Assembly (NCBI RefSeq): GCF_017874455.1
Contig: NZ_JAGGLN010000004.1
Coordinates: forward strand, 62,001 to 126,000
Origin: Methanobacterium aggregans
GTDB lineage: Archaea; Methanobacteriota; Methanobacteria; Methanobacteriales; Methanobacteriaceae
Reading direction: 5' to 3'
Length of the DNA: 64,000 nucleotides
Shown: piece by piece, positions 30,260 through 40,838 of the stretch
How the letters are laid out: each line of letters begins with the position of its first letter
Numbering within the stretch: the stretch's first letter is position 1
Notes under the pieces: model-generated
The model's input: the letters and a program-made list of their open reading frames with translations, nothing else
Database searches by the model: none
Told to the model about the DNA's origin: nothing
Position numbers and translations under genes: made by a program

Positions 30260-30303
30260 GGTGGAATCCCATGTCCACCACCTTATTCAATCCTTTTTTT
30301 GAA
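30260..30303 (+). terminator. Terminator after the exported membrane protein gene
   Basis: GGTGGA (30260-30265) pairs with TCCACC (30274-30279) around an 8-base loop, followed after a short AT stretch by TTTTTTTG. Confidence 0.55.
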
Positions 30304-30360
30304 AATTTAATGCACAAAAAAGAATAAAGGGAAGTTCCCTTAACACACAATGGTGAAAGC

Positions 30361-30804
30361 GTGGACATATTTACAAACATTGCACTTGTATTCATAAGCG
30401 GAGTCATAGAATTATGGCTTGCTGTATCAATGGGTATTGCACTTAAGTTAAACCCCCTTTTGATCCTTGCAGTATCAGCTTCCAGCTCAATTTCAGCTGT
30501 TTTGATCGTAGCGTTTTTAGGGGATTCACTCAGAAGCAAATTCATTAAATGGAGATATGGGGAAAATAAGAAGTTTGAAAGGAGCCGAATTCATAAGGTC
30601 TGGATTAAATATGGTGTGATAGGTTTAGGATTGTTATCACCACTTCTTTTTGGTGCTCCGTTGGGAACTGCAGTAGGTATTACCTTTGGGGCTAGAAAAG
30701 ACCATTTAATATTATGGATGTCCATTGGGATAATTATATGGAGTGCAGGACTGACTGCGGCCGGTATAATGGGTTTAATGAGTTTTGAAGGATTTTTAAA
30801 TTGA
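30361..30804 (+). CDS. Small multidrug-export-like membrane protein (COG2426)
   Basis: 147 residues with four membrane helices. The order of motifs, IALVFISGVIELWLAVSMGIAL, then a short basic cytoplasmic loop (KFIKWRYGENKKFERS), then KYGVIGLGLLSPLLFGAPLG and GVTFGARK-like TFGARKDHLILW, matches the COG2426 family often called small multidrug exporters; transport has not been shown for most members. GTG start at 30361. Confidence 0.8.
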   Translation: MDIFTNIALVFISGVIELWLAVSMGIALKLNPLLILAVSASSSISAVLIVAFLGDSLRSKFIKWRYGENKKFERSRIHKVWIKYGVIGLGLLSPLLFGAPLGTAVGITFGARKDHLILWMSIGIIIWSAGLTAAGIMGLMSFEGFLN

Positions 30805-31112
30805 TTTGATACCTATTAATCCATAATACCTATTTTTATAGTTTTAAAGCATCTAAATGCATGTGAAAATAGTTTTTTAGAAAAAAGGAAATGTAAGGCC
30901 TTAAATCAGTTCATTTAATAGTTTAAGCATGAAAAGGGTTAATATGGAAGTTGATCGAAACCTTTAATAGTACAATAATCTAATTGTAGTTTTAAGAGAA
31001 CTTAATATAACCTAATTAGGCTTATGAAAGACAGAATTTTTATGTTAATTTTAAAATAAGATTAATATGTCACGATAAACGTTTTAAAACGGTGTTTTAG
31101 AAGGTGTTGTAG
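30805..31112. other. Spacer upstream of inositol-phosphate synthase
   Basis: 308 AT-rich bases. A perfect 10-bp palindrome CCTAATTAGG at 31011-31020, embedded in AACCTAATTAGG, is the one pattern seen; it lies about 95 bases before the next start and could be a control site. No gene or RNA found. Confidence 0.35.
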
Positions 31113-32216
31113 TTGGAAAAGATAAAAATAGCGATAATTGGTATTGGTAATTGTGCAAGCTCCCTTATACAGGGAATACACTATTACAAATACAAGGATC
31201 CCCAAGAAGTCATCGGTCTGATGCATTGGGATATAGGTGGTTACACACCATCAGATATAGAGGTGGTTGCTGCCTTTGACATCGACAAGAGGAAGGTTGG
31301 AAAGGATGTGAGCGAAGCCATATTCGAAAAACCTAACTGTACCACAGTATTCTGCGAAGATATACCTGAAAGTGGTGTTGAAGTATCAATGGGATGTGTC
31401 CTTGATGGTGTAGCACCGCACATGGCCGAATTTAAGGATGATAATACATTCATAGTTTCGGATGAAGCAGAAAAAGAAAAAAATGAAATAATCAAGATCT
31501 TAAAGGAAAGTGGGGCAGAAATACTTCTTAACTACCTTCCAGTTGGTTCTGAAGAAGCAACAAGGTTCTATGCCCAGTGTGCACTTGAAGCAGGTGTTGC
31601 ATTCATTAACAACATGCCTGTTTTCATAGTGAGCAATCCTGAATGGGATGCAAAGTTCAGGGAAAGGGGAATACCAATTGTGGGTGATGATATAAAGGCA
31701 CAGATCGGTGCAACCATAACCCACAGAACACTGGCAAACCTGTTCCGTGAGAGGGGTGTGAAACTCGAGAGAACCTACCAACTTAACACAGGCGGAAACA
31801 CTGATTTTCTGAACATGCTCAACAGAAACAGGTTAGATTCTAAAAAAGAATCCAAAACTGAGGCTGTTCAATCTGTTCTTGCTGAAAGGCTTGAACCTGA
31901 AAACATTCACATAGGCCCATCAGACTACGTTACCTGGCAGCAGGACAACAAGCTCTGCTTCCTCAGGATGGAGGGAAAAACCTTTGGTGATGTTCCAATG
32001 AACATAGAACTTCGATTGAGTGTTGAAGATTCACCAAACTCTGCAGGTTGCGTTATCGATGCTATAAGGTGCTGTAAACTGGCTCTTGAACGTGGAGTGG
32101 GTGGATATCTAACCTCAATTTCAGCCTACACAATGAAACATCCTCCAGAACAGTTCAAGGATGAAAAAGCTCATGAAATGGTTGAAGAGTTCATAGCTGG
32201 GAAAAGGGAAAGGTAA
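31113..32216 (+). CDS. Myo-inositol-1-phosphate synthase
   Basis: 367 residues. The NAD-binding loop GIGNCASSLIQGIHYYK at residues 9-25 and the lyase core (VGDDIKAQIGATITHRTLA near 190, then LNTGGNTDFLNMLNRNR near 228) identify archaeal inositol-1-phosphate synthase. It converts glucose 6-phosphate to L-myo-inositol-1-phosphate, the head-group precursor of archaeal phosphatidylinositol-type ether lipids and of inositol-based solutes. The start is TTG behind GAAGGTGTTG. It is monocistronic. Confidence 0.92.
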   Translation: MEKIKIAIIGIGNCASSLIQGIHYYKYKDPQEVIGLMHWDIGGYTPSDIEVVAAFDIDKRKVGKDVSEAIFEKPNCTTVFCEDIPESGVEVSMGCVLDGVAPHMAEFKDDNTFIVSDEAEKEKNEIIKILKESGAEILLNYLPVGSEEATRFYAQCALEAGVAFINNMPVFIVSNPEWDAKFRERGIPIVGDDIKAQIGATITHRTLANLFRERGVKLERTYQLNTGGNTDFLNMLNRNRLDSKKESKTEAVQSVLAERLEPENIHIGPSDYVTWQQDNKLCFLRMEGKTFGDVPMNIELRLSVEDSPNSAGCVIDAIRCCKLALERGVGGYLTSISAYTMKHPPEQFKDEKAHEMVEEFIAGKRER

Positions 32217-32499
32217 ATCCCCTTTTTACATTTGAAACTTTTTTTTTATTAAAAAAGAAAGAATTTTATTAGTTTTTTTATTAATCCTTAAGTTATTAAT
32301 TCATAATATTTCCTGAACTTCTTATCGACTTTTTTACGCTTTTAATTTATTTAGAACTTTCATTTTAAATTCGTCCTAAAAAAAATGTTTCTTCGTACAA
32401 TTCATTGAAGATGAAAAAATGGGATGGAAAAAATAAAAAAAATAGAATGCTGAATCATCTTTATCAGCACATACTGATTTTTAAAGAGCAAACTCATTT

Positions 32500-33387
32500 T
32501 TAAAGACCAAACTCCCCTGTTGCAATCCAATCTGCCTTTATTAATGTCCACCAGTCTACTGCCAGTCCCTTCAGCACGTAATCGTAGGGTAACCATCCGT
32601 AACCTTTATCACCCCAACCCTTTCCCCATGAGTTTCTGATAAGTAGGGCTCCTTTAGTGGTGTTTCCACAGTTGGGATTTTTGATCACAACACTGTCATC
32701 GTATCCCACTGCCACTATTGCATGGCCACCTGCAACCTTTTCTCCGCTGCAGGGATAGGGTATATTTCCAGCTTCTGCATGGTATATGGAGTCGTAAACT
32801 GTGAACCCGAACATGGATGGTAAACCCGCCACCAAATTTGTTTTTATTCTATCTAAAAGTATATCTACAGGTGTTGATGGCGGATCAAGCCGAAGATACT
32901 GGATTGCCTTGTAGTTTTCCGCAAATGCATAGCAGAATGCATCTGGAACTGCATCAAAGTCTGGTTTTTTATCTGTGTAGGGCCAGTACTTCTCTGGTGG
33001 CACACCAAAAAGAACCAGTGCAGCCATGGTTGTTCTGAGGTAGGATCCAGTATCCCCAGTTAGTCCTGCCAACTGTCGAGAATTTTTGTAAAGAAAGAGC
33101 CTTGATGCATCTATATAACTTCCAAAAGCCCTGCGTTCGAAGTATTCAAGTAGTCCGGCCCCTGCATTTGCAGTGCAGGATCCCAAACTTTTCTGATCCT
33201 CCACAGGAGAGCACCATTCCCTAAGATCCACTGCAGCGGGAATTTCAGTCACAGGTTCTTTAATGCCTAACTCAACCACCATATCCACTATTCCTTCATT
33301 CTTCTTTTTTTCAATGTTAAGTGTCAGATCCCTTCTATCAGGAAGATCTGGAAACCATCCCATTCCCTTTTCAAATATTTCATCCAT
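32500..33387 (-). CDS. Papain-family (C1A) cysteine peptidase, no signal peptide
   Basis: 295 residues. The catalytic set is complete: oxyanion Gln and nucleophile Cys in DQKSLGSCTANAG (about residue 86), His in AGGHAIVAVGYDD (about 225) and Asn in IRNSWGKGWGDKGYG (about 250). PAAVDLREWCSPVEDQ marks the start of the mature domain, after a short 60-residue leader that is not a signal peptide, so the enzyme appears cytoplasmic. GGAGGT precedes the ATG. Papain-like peptidases are uncommon in methanogens; the substrate is unknown. Confidence 0.9.
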   Translation of the reverse strand: MDEIFEKGMGWFPDLPDRRDLTLNIEKKKNEGIVDMVVELGIKEPVTEIPAAVDLREWCSPVEDQKSLGSCTANAGAGLLEYFERRAFGSYIDASRLFLYKNSRQLAGLTGDTGSYLRTTMAALVLFGVPPEKYWPYTDKKPDFDAVPDAFCYAFAENYKAIQYLRLDPPSTPVDILLDRIKTNLVAGLPSMFGFTVYDSIYHAEAGNIPYPCSGEKVAGGHAIVAVGYDDSVVIKNPNCGNTTKGALLIRNSWGKGWGDKGYGWLPYDYVLKGLAVDWWTLIKADWIATGEFGL

Positions 33388-33566
33388 TTTGTACCTCCTC
33401 TATTTTTTTGATTTGGATGAACATGTCAAAGAAGAAAATGAATTTGAAGTGTTAAAAAAGAATTAAAATCGATTTAATGGACAAAAATATGAAAATTATC
33501 CATTACATCTCTTTATAATCTTCATCTTTGAATTTAATCTTCATTTTAAATTCCTTTGATTAAATA

Positions 33567-33618
33567 GTCCCGTAGTTGCAGTAATAGTTTCAGAACATCT
33601 GAAGCATGGCAACGGGAT
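33567..33618. other. Candidate structured RNA element
   Basis: A 52-base segment can fold into one long hairpin: TCCCGT (33568-33573) with ACGGGA (33612-33617), then TGC with GCA after a 3-base bulge, then GTTTCAG (33587-33593) with CTGAAGC (33599-33605) around the loop AACAT. Its first ten bases (AGTCCCGTAG) equal the 5' end of tRNA-Gln at 10378, but no tRNA cloverleaf can be drawn. A TATA-like CTTTATAA lies 50 bases to the left. The 336-base spacer 33388-33723 otherwise holds only the hairpin at its right end. Confidence 0.35.
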
Positions 33619-33705
33619 CAGTTAGTAATAATCAGTTGAGAAAAGTACTTACTTTTTTCTAAAATGAGTTCAATGCATACGTATTAATAATAAAATTGGT
33701 TGAAA

Positions 33706-33722
33706 TGGTGTGTTGCACACCA
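33706..33722 (-). terminator. Hairpin after the molybdopterin oxidoreductase gene
   Basis: TGGTGTG and CACACCA form a perfect 7-bp stem with a 3-base loop directly after the stop codon. The following minus-strand sequence is AT-rich with short T runs, so termination is plausible. Confidence 0.5.
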
Positions 33723-33723
33723 C

Positions 33724-35703
33724 TCATTCAACACTAGTTTTTCGAATTTTAACCATTGTTTCATAGTAGGGAGTCCCATTTCCAGCATTACTCATTATAT
33801 CCACGGTTAAAACGTTGATGTTCTTCCCATACTTCATCCAGCCACCCATCTGTACTTTAACTGTATCAATCCTTGCATCTGGATCCCCTCGAATAGTAAC
33901 CTTCAACTCTCCAAATGGAGACTCAAGGACTGCAGTTTCCCCATCATGCATTCCAAGTTCGTTGAGTATTTTGGGTGAAACTTCAGCATCAATTAGCCCA
34001 GTGTCCATTTCACTTTCTGGAACAACTGAACGAACCCATTTTTCAGGGGACGAAGAGATGAGATGGAGGTTGTAACCATCATCAAAACCATTGATTTTTC
34101 CTTCGTAGTCTGAAAAATCATTAAATCCATCTGTGAATTCAGTTATGAATTCAAATTTTCCAGAGGCTGTGAAAAACTTTCCATCTGAGTAGGGTATGTA
34201 ATCTTCGGGCACCATTTTCACGGGGCCTGCCTTGAGATCATCCCATTCTACTCCCTGATCAAGAACTGTTGACACTATTTTTTGCAGCCAGTACTCAGGT
34301 TTTCCCCCCATTTTCTCTCCGAATCCCATTTTATCTGCAAGTTTCTGGAATACCTCAAGCTCAGACTTTGCCTCACCTTCAGGATTTGTTACAGGATTTA
34401 TGGAATATATCCAGTTGTGCCCGTAACTTCCAACCAGGTCTTCCTCTTCAAGAAAGGTTGTTGCAGGTAAAAACAGATCAGCAACATCTGCTGTGTCGTT
34501 GAGGAAATGATCCATCAACACAACATGATCAACAGCTTCAAATGCCTTTTTGACCTTATTAGAGTTTGGATTCAAGTTGACAGGGTTTCCGGATGTTATG
34601 AAGGCCATTTTTATTGGTGGATGGTCTGCCTTGAGAATTGCCTCACCAATCGTAGGCATTGGAAGTTTTCTACCAATTTCGGGCCTTTCCAGGGCATAGG
34701 AATCATTAAAAAATCCGAACTCCTCAAATCCCTGACTCACACCTCCACCTGAAATTCCAATGTTTCCTGTTATGGCTGCAATGGCATCCAAAAATCTGAA
34801 TATGATGTGTCCTGATATGTACCTGTGAAGGCCCCAGCCTGTGACTATGCTGGAGGGTTTATTTTGAGAGTAGGTAACTGCAAGTTCCGTGATGGTTTCA
34901 ATGGACACATCACATTTAACTGACAGTTCCTTCATGGAAAAGCCCTGAATTATCTGGAGATATTTCTCGAAGTTTCTGGTGCTCTCATTTATAAACTCTT
35001 TATCTGTAAGATCCTTATCCAGAATTATCTTGGAAACTGCAACTGCAAGGTAAGAATCTGTTCCAGGTTCTGGCTGAATGAAAAGATCTGCATGTACTGC
35101 AGTTTTTGTTTTAATCGGGTCAACAACAACCAGTTTTGTACCGTTTCTCTGGGCTTTCCTGAGTATCCTCCAGAGATGGATGTCTGTAACTGCTGGATTT
35201 CTTCCCCAGATCAGCACGGTTTTACTGTTAATGTGGTCTAAATGATCGTGGGATATTCTCATGCCCAAATCCATTTCCTGACCTGCCTGACCTATTCCAC
35301 CACACACAGTTCCATAGAGGGTTGAAACTCCCCCAAGTAAATTGAAAAATCGCCTATTAAGTATTTTAAGGGCAGTTCTTGATCCAAATCCCTGGTAGTA
35401 AAGTACTGAGTTCTTTCCATGAGATTTTATTGTATCCCCAAGTTTGGACACCATGATATCAAAGGCTTCATCCCAGCTTATTCTTTTCCAATCCCCATCT
35501 TCACGTTTAAGTGGATGTAGAACTCTTTTATGGCTGTAATGAACATTTTCAAGGTATTTTGCAGTATTGGGGCAGAGAAATCCGTCGGTAATATCATGAT
35601 CTGGATTTCCCTTGAGTTTGACTATTTTTCCATCCCGAACCGTAGCGATTATGCTGCATCCACCTGGACAGTCCCTTGTGCATGCAGTTAAAATTTTTTT
35701 CAA
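33724..35703 (-). CDS. Molybdopterin-dependent oxidoreductase, single subunit
   Basis: 659 residues. A 4Fe-4S-binding N-terminus (CTRDCPGGCSII with a fourth Cys in GFLCPN) is followed by the molybdopterin oxidoreductase domain (VLHPLKREDGDWKRISWDEA onward) and a C-terminal dinucleotide-binding domain (from about 545). A cysteine in LYGTVCGGIGQAG (near 145) sits about where the metal-ligating residue lies in this superfamily. No electron-transfer partner (FdhB, FrhB or ferredoxin) is adjacent and there is no Tat signal, so it acts in the cytoplasm with unlinked partners. It lies downstream of nifX but has its own promoter region (palindrome GTATATTTTATAATATAC at 35746-35763). Formate dehydrogenase-like or other oxidoreductase; substrate unknown. 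Confidence 0.8.
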   Translation of the reverse strand: MKKILTACTRDCPGGCSIIATVRDGKIVKLKGNPDHDITDGFLCPNTAKYLENVHYSHKRVLHPLKREDGDWKRISWDEAFDIMVSKLGDTIKSHGKNSVLYYQGFGSRTALKILNRRFFNLLGGVSTLYGTVCGGIGQAGQEMDLGMRISHDHLDHINSKTVLIWGRNPAVTDIHLWRILRKAQRNGTKLVVVDPIKTKTAVHADLFIQPEPGTDSYLAVAVSKIILDKDLTDKEFINESTRNFEKYLQIIQGFSMKELSVKCDVSIETITELAVTYSQNKPSSIVTGWGLHRYISGHIIFRFLDAIAAITGNIGISGGGVSQGFEEFGFFNDSYALERPEIGRKLPMPTIGEAILKADHPPIKMAFITSGNPVNLNPNSNKVKKAFEAVDHVVLMDHFLNDTADVADLFLPATTFLEEEDLVGSYGHNWIYSINPVTNPEGEAKSELEVFQKLADKMGFGEKMGGKPEYWLQKIVSTVLDQGVEWDDLKAGPVKMVPEDYIPYSDGKFFTASGKFEFITEFTDGFNDFSDYEGKINGFDDGYNLHLISSSPEKWVRSVVPESEMDTGLIDAEVSPKILNELGMHDGETAVLESPFGELKVTIRGDPDARIDTVKVQMGGWMKYGKNINVLTVDIMSNAGNGTPYYETMVKIRKTSVE

Positions 35704-35899
35704 GATATATGCACCCTTTAAATCTTAGAATTATATTTATCATCTGTATATTTTATAATATACAATTACAGGAGTAGCTGGTTGTTTTTAACAAAGTTCA
35801 ATTGAAACATTCTACTTCATTGTGATTTTTAAGTTTTATAAATTGTACATGATTTTCATCGAGATAACAATTAAGAAAAAATAAAAGGTTAAAAATAAA

Positions 35900-36205
35900 T
35901 TAAAGAAAGTTTTTTAAGGCACCTTCAATCAAGCCAGAGGATTCTAATACTGTGACACCTCTATCTTCAATGTTTGATCTGGGGTCTGGACCAATTTTAG
36001 CACACAAAATCATGTCACAATCCCCCAACAGATCACAGACAGATTTCCAGCGATCTGAATGTTCTTTAATGGTGATGTTTGGTTTTTCCCGGAGTTCAAG
36101 AAATTTTACTTTATCGCTTTGAATTTCAAAAATCAGGAAATGATCACAGGCTGAAAAGTGCAGATCCACATTTTTACCATCACTTGAAGCCACTGCAATC
36201 TTCAT
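35900..36205 (-). CDS. nifX: NifX/NafY-type nitrogenase cofactor-binding protein
   Basis: 101 residues, one dinitrogenase iron-molybdenum cofactor domain ([20 protein letters not shown] at the start; the His near residue 16 and DHFLIFEI typical). It overlaps the nifN stop by four bases and is the last nif cistron, the order known from other methanogens. Such proteins carry FeMo-cofactor or its precursor between NifB, NifEN and NifDK in the cytoplasm. Confidence 0.9.
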   Translation of the reverse strand: MKIAVASSDGKNVDLHFSACDHFLIFEIQSDKVKFLELREKPNITIKEHSDRWKSVCDLLGDCDMILCAKIGPDPRSNIEDRGVTVLESSGLIEGALKNFL

Positions 36206-37605
36206 TCTGATCCTTCCTCCCTTAATGGGACATCACACTTCCCTGCAGAATCATCGTAGTATTTCTCTATGATAGTGTTGGTAAATAGATCCACAAGATG
36301 TGTACCTGCCCTGTATCCTAAAATTGGCATTCTTTGAGCACCTAAACGATCGTAGATAGGGAACCCCAATCTTACAAGTGGAATATTTTCTTCTTTAGCT
36401 ATTCTTGCACCGTAAGAATTTCCAATGAGCAGGTCAGTATCTACACCTTTGATATGCTCATGAAGGTCGTACAAGTCTCCACCTGAAAGCACGATTGGAT
36501 CATTACCATTTTCATCGGATATCCTTCTAACATCATCAATGAACCTTTGGCTTGAAACTCCGGTACATATTACAGATGGAACCATTCCAAGTTCCGACAC
36601 GAATTGAGTCATTCCAGCAACGAAGTCTGGATCACCATAAATCGCAACCTTTCTGTCATAGTTGTAGGAATGTGCATCCACAATAGCATCTATAAGTCTT
36701 CCACGATCTCTTTCAAGCTTTTTTGAAGTTTTTAGTCCCAGAATGTTTGTTAAGGATTCGATAAATTCATCTGTATTTTTAAGGCCTACTGGCATTGGTC
36801 CTGAAAATGAGGGAACCCCATATTTTTTATCCAGAAAACTGGCCCCAGAATCTGCATGTTTGCAAAGGGATATTGTGCCCTTAGAATTTGCAGAATCTTT
36901 AATATCATCCAAAATTGTTCCAGCACATGGTAAAAATGATACATCCCCAGTAATTGGTGCATTAAGTGATTCTGAAGTATCAGTGAGGATTATACTTCCA
37001 CATTTAATGGTTTCAAGTATAACTTTAACTTCTTCTACATCTGCAGGAGATATCGTGCCGGTTACAATATTTATTTTACCATTATCCCCATTTTCATTGG
37101 ATTTTTGGGTTAAATTTTCAAGCAGTGCTTTTATTGTTCTGTCGTAGCCTTCAACATGACTTCCTGCATAGCTTGGAGTTGAAACTGGAATTATGGGAAT
37201 GATATCTTCAGCTTCAAGATAGGATTCTGTGAACTTCTTTATTATACTGGGCATATCATCTCCAATTGTTTCTGTAAGACAACTTGAAGTCACACCTATC
37301 AAACTCGGTTCATATTCTTGATATATCGTTTTAAGAGCTTTTAAAAGGTTTGCTTCTCCTCCGTAGACAACTGTTCCTTCACTCATTGATGTTGAAGCCA
37401 CATTTATGGGTTCACGGTAGTGACGGCACAGCTGAAACCTCATATACGTACTGCACCCCTGAGAACCATGAATTAAGGGCATTGCACCCTTAACTCCTAG
37501 AAGTGCCTGTACAGCACCCATTGGCTGACAGAACCTGCAGGGGTTTATAACTGCAAAATTTTTATGACCAACGTGTGCTTCTTGATTTTCTTTAATCACC
37601 TTCAA
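36202..37605 (-). CDS. nifN: Nitrogenase cofactor assembly protein NifN
   Basis: 467 residues, a NifK-like fold. Cluster ligands appear in [13 protein letters not shown] (near residue 22) and [12 protein letters not shown] (near 50). The strings [15 protein letters not shown] and [15 protein letters not shown] are typical of NifN and distinguish it from NifK. With NifE it forms the scaffold on which the iron-molybdenum cofactor is completed. It overlaps nifX and follows nifE by 78 bases. Confidence 0.93.
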   Translation of the reverse strand: MKVIKENQEAHVGHKNFAVINPCRFCQPMGAVQALLGVKGAMPLIHGSQGCSTYMRFQLCRHYREPINVASTSMSEGTVVYGGEANLLKALKTIYQEYEPSLIGVTSSCLTETIGDDMPSIIKKFTESYLEAEDIIPIIPVSTPSYAGSHVEGYDRTIKALLENLTQKSNENGDNGKINIVTGTISPADVEEVKVILETIKCGSIILTDTSESLNAPITGDVSFLPCAGTILDDIKDSANSKGTISLCKHADSGASFLDKKYGVPSFSGPMPVGLKNTDEFIESLTNILGLKTSKKLERDRGRLIDAIVDAHSYNYDRKVAIYGDPDFVAGMTQFVSELGMVPSVICTGVSSQRFIDDVRRISDENGNDPIVLSGGDLYDLHEHIKGVDTDLLIGNSYGARIAKEENIPLVRLGFPIYDRLGAQRMPILGYRAGTHLVDLFTNTIIEKYYDDSAGKCDVPLREEGSE

Positions 37606-37683
37606 TTCTCCTTTAATCCTTGTTTTATACCTAAATTGGTGATTCTAACTGAATTTCATATTTTCAAGTTATTATTCAATTTA

Positions 37684-39153
37684 TTATTCCTCAAAGGCCT
37701 TTGGAACCAAATTCCAAACTGGGCTGGATACCGACCTATCAACTTCCCTGGCAAAGTTTATGAAACCTTGAAAACCTGCAAAGGATGTTATCCTATCATG
37801 ATTAAAGTCACAGAAGGGTATTCCAATCTTTAAGGCCATGTATTTCTCTTTTGCACCTGAAACAACTAAATCAGGTTTATATTTTTTCAGAAGCCTTGCT
37901 AGTTCCATTGAACCTGCATCATCCACAACAAGGGTTCCATCCTTAACAGCATCCTGTATTCTCTGGTAGTCCTCAGGAAGACCATTTTGTGTTCCAGTCA
38001 TTATAACATTCATTCCAAGTTCTTCAAATGACCTTATAAGGGACCAAGCCTTGTTTCCCCCAACGTAAACTGCTACACGTTTACCTTCCAATCTTTTCCT
38101 GTAACCCATAATTTTAGAGCGTAAAACTTTCACATCACCCCCTATGAGTTCTTCAGTCTTCTTCATCATCTTTTCATCAGCAAAGAACTCTGCAACTGCC
38201 CTTAATGATTCTGATGTTTCTTCAATTCCAAAGAAGTTGACCTTTATTGAGGGTATGCCATAACTCTTTTCCATCTCATGTGCAAGGTAGTTCGAGGATT
38301 TTTGGCATTGAACAACGTTCAGATCCGCGTTGTAAGCTTTGACTATTTGAGCAACCCTTGAATCACCAGTTACTGAACAGTTGATTTCCACCCCAATCCT
38401 TTCAAAGAGTGATTTTATAGCCCATAAATCCCCTGCAACGTTGAATTCACCGATTATATTTATTTTGTATCGGGAATTTTCATTCTTAATTTGATTCTGA
38501 TCATTTTCTGAGTCTGTCCCTATCACATAATCTAGAAGGGCATCACATGCGATTCTGTGGCCCAATGATTTATTGAAACTTCTAAAACCTTCAGATTGAA
38601 CTGGTACAACCCTACATTTCGTTATTTCCTGGGCCTTTTTGCACACACTTTTCAGATCATCCCCTATCAGTCCAACAACACATGTAGAATATACGAATAT
38701 TGCTGCAGGATTGTAAAGTTTGTTTAATTCAATTATAGTTTCGAATAATTTATTTTCTCCCCCAAATACTATGTCTTTCTCTTTTAAATCCGTTGAAAAA
38801 CCTGTTTTGTAAAGATCATCCCCCGAGGTCCTGCTGCCCCGTATATCCCATGTACATGAAGCACAACCCACAGGACCGTGTACCAAATGTATTGCATCGG
38901 TTATTGGCATTAAAACTACTCTGGCCCCCCCATAAACACAGGAACGCTGGGTGACAGCACCGGGTATTGATGATTCATTACAGGAAGGGATTGAATCCTG
39001 ACTTTTTATGCACATGTGACGTTTACGAGACTTCAACGTTTTCAGAATAGATTCAGGAATTTCTGGCATTATTATCTCACTATCTGCTGAGTTACTCCCT
39101 GATTTTCTATCTTCTACTTCCACATCTGCATTGCTGTCCATATTTAATACCAA
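37684..39153 (-). CDS. nifE: Nitrogenase cofactor assembly protein NifE
   Basis: 489 residues, NifD-like. The motifs [30 protein letters not shown] and [13 protein letters not shown] carry the cluster-binding cysteines, and the segment [17 protein letters not shown] corresponds to the NifD cofactor-Cys region. The first 45 residues are a charged extension not needed by the fold. It pairs with NifN to form the NifEN scaffold. A 254-base gap, containing a long-range inverted repeat, separates it from nifK. Confidence 0.93.
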   Translation of the reverse strand: MVLNMDSNADVEVEDRKSGSNSADSEIIMPEIPESILKTLKSRKRHMCIKSQDSIPSCNESSIPGAVTQRSCVYGGARVVLMPITDAIHLVHGPVGCASCTWDIRGSRTSGDDLYKTGFSTDLKEKDIVFGGENKLFETIIELNKLYNPAAIFVYSTCVVGLIGDDLKSVCKKAQEITKCRVVPVQSEGFRSFNKSLGHRIACDALLDYVIGTDSENDQNQIKNENSRYKINIIGEFNVAGDLWAIKSLFERIGVEINCSVTGDSRVAQIVKAYNADLNVVQCQKSSNYLAHEMEKSYGIPSIKVNFFGIEETSESLRAVAEFFADEKMMKKTEELIGGDVKVLRSKIMGYRKRLEGKRVAVYVGGNKAWSLIRSFEELGMNVIMTGTQNGLPEDYQRIQDAVKDGTLVVDDAGSMELARLLKKYKPDLVVSGAKEKYMALKIGIPFCDFNHDRITSFAGFQGFINFAREVDRSVSSPVWNLVPKAFEE

Positions 39154-39295
39154 TTTTAGCCTCCTTTAACCAATAAAATTTAAATGTAATCCACAACCAT
39201 TATAAAATCATTTAAAAACTATTTATTAATGAAATACCCAGTTTTTAAATATTATTTTAATATTTAAACCATTTTAACTGTTATTCTAAAAAAGA

Positions 39296-39363
39296 TTTGG
39301 ATATTGTTCGGGATTTGCTCCAAAACATCTGAAATATTGGTTACAGTACCCCAAATATCCAAA
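39296..39363 (-). other. Inverted repeat in the nifK-nifE gap
   Basis: TTTGGATATT (39296-39305) is complementary to AATATCCAAA (39354-39363), 48 bases apart. In the nif mRNA this could close a large stem-loop between nifK and nifE, perhaps an RNA-processing or partial-termination site that lowers nifEN expression relative to nifHDK. The rest of the gap is AT-rich. Confidence 0.35.
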
Positions 39364-39407
39364 TTAAATCCATTATTTTAATAAATGATTTTTTTTAATC
39401 CTGTTTT

Positions 39408-40838
39408 TTACTGCTGGAGCTTCCAGTGGGTTTCATCGTAATATTTTTCCATGACTGTGTTGGTTATCCTGTCAAGGAGATTTATACCCCCGTTGTATCC
39501 CACAATTGGTACTCTGTGATATCCTGCACGGTCGTAAACTGGGAATCCAACCCTAACAAGTGGAATTCCAAGATCTTTTGCTATCACTCTTCCATCGGAA
39601 TGTCCTATCACCAGATCAACAGGTTCTTCCTTGAGACGTACTTCCAATGCCCTTAAATCCTGTCCTGGGAGAACATCAATAGGACCATCAGATTCCTTGG
39701 ATACCTTTTTCATATCCTCAACAAACTCAGGATTCTCTGTTCCTGTACATGCAACTGCAGGTATCATTCCCAGTTCACATACAAATCTTGCTATACTGCT
39801 TACCATTGCAGGATCTCCATAAATCGCAACACTGCGACCGAAGAGGTATCTGGATGCTAGATCTGCCATTGAATCTACAAGCAAACCCCTTTCATCCAGA
39901 AGTTCATCTGTAACTTCCACATCGGTTAGTTTCACCATGTTCCTCACAAAATCGTCGGTGTTCTGGAGTCCAATGGGTAACTGTCCAATGACTGCAGGTA
40001 CATCGTACTTCTTCTCAAGATCCAGAGCTGCAGAACCGGCATAGTTACACAAGGCAATTGTTCCCAGGCTGTTTGAAGATTTAGAGATGTCTTCAACTGG
40101 TGTGCCCCCCTTCGGGTAGTAAGGCTTCATTTGAGTTGCAGAAGGCCTTAATGGTGAGTCGAATGGGTCTGATGTGTCTGTGAGCATTATACCCTCAGAA
40201 CCCATTAAAGACATCATGTGTTTTATTTCACGTATGTCACCAGGGTTGACTATTCCCGGGATTATATTAACTTTCCCATTGGATTCCCCAGGATCCTCTG
40301 CAAGGGTTGAAACCATTGCTTTAACAGCATTGTCATATCCTTTGAAGTGGTTTTCAACGAAACTTGGAGTGCTTATGTGAATTAATTTAATTTTTTCAGC
40401 CTTTTCTTTACCCATCTTATCTATCATTTCTTCACGGGCAACTTTTATGAACCCCTCAACATCATCTCCAATAATTTCACATGAACAGGTTGTTACGATA
40501 CCCATAAGATCTGGTTTGAATCTTAATGCAAGATTTCCTATACCCGATATAAGATTTTTACGCCCTCCAAATACAGCCGCATCCTCGTGAAGGGATGTGA
40601 CAGCTATTTCAGACGGTTCACGGAAGTGTCTTGAAAATCCGTACCGCACAAATGTTGAACAACCCTGAGATCCATGAACTAATGGAAGTCCCCTTTGAAC
40701 CCCTGCAACTGCAAACATAGCTCCTAAAGGTTGGCATGTCACAAGAGGGTTTATGATAGCATTTCTATTCTTCTCAACGATGTTTATACCGCATGCAGTC
40801 ATGTTTTCAGATTTTGCACCTTCTACTTTAACACTCAT
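39408..40838 (-). CDS. nifK: Nitrogenase molybdenum-iron protein beta chain
   Basis: 476 residues. P-cluster cysteines are visible in [13 protein letters not shown] (Cys 35), [13 protein letters not shown] (Cys 60) and [12 protein letters not shown] (Cys 118). The typical [20 protein letters not shown] stretch lies between. It lacks the long N-terminal extension of proteobacterial NifK, as expected for the archaeal type. Its ATG overlaps the nifD stop (ATGA), ensuring equal translation of the two chains. Confidence 0.96.
   Translation of the reverse strand: MSVKVEGAKSENMTACGINIVEKNRNAIINPLVTCQPLGAMFAVAGVQRGLPLVHGSQGCSTFVRYGFSRHFREPSEIAVTSLHEDAAVFGGRKNLISGIGNLALRFKPDLMGIVTTCSCEIIGDDVEGFIKVAREEMIDKMGKEKAEKIKLIHISTPSFVENHFKGYDNAVKAMVSTLAEDPGESNGKVNIIPGIVNPGDIREIKHMMSLMGSEGIMLTDTSDPFDSPLRPSATQMKPYYPKGGTPVEDISKSSNSLGTIALCNYAGSAALDLEKKYDVPAVIGQLPIGLQNTDDFVRNMVKLTDVEVTDELLDERGLLVDSMADLASRYLFGRSVAIYGDPAMVSSIARFVCELGMIPAVACTGTENPEFVEDMKKVSKESDGPIDVLPGQDLRALEVRLKEEPVDLVIGHSDGRVIAKDLGIPLVRVGFPVYDRAGYHRVPIVGYNGGINLLDRITNTVMEKYYDETHWKLQQ

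Noticed and set aside
33567..33638. Second tRNA gene resembling tRNA-Gln
   Set aside because: Only the first ten bases match; there is no T arm, no proper acceptor pairing and no U33 in the would-be anticodon loop.
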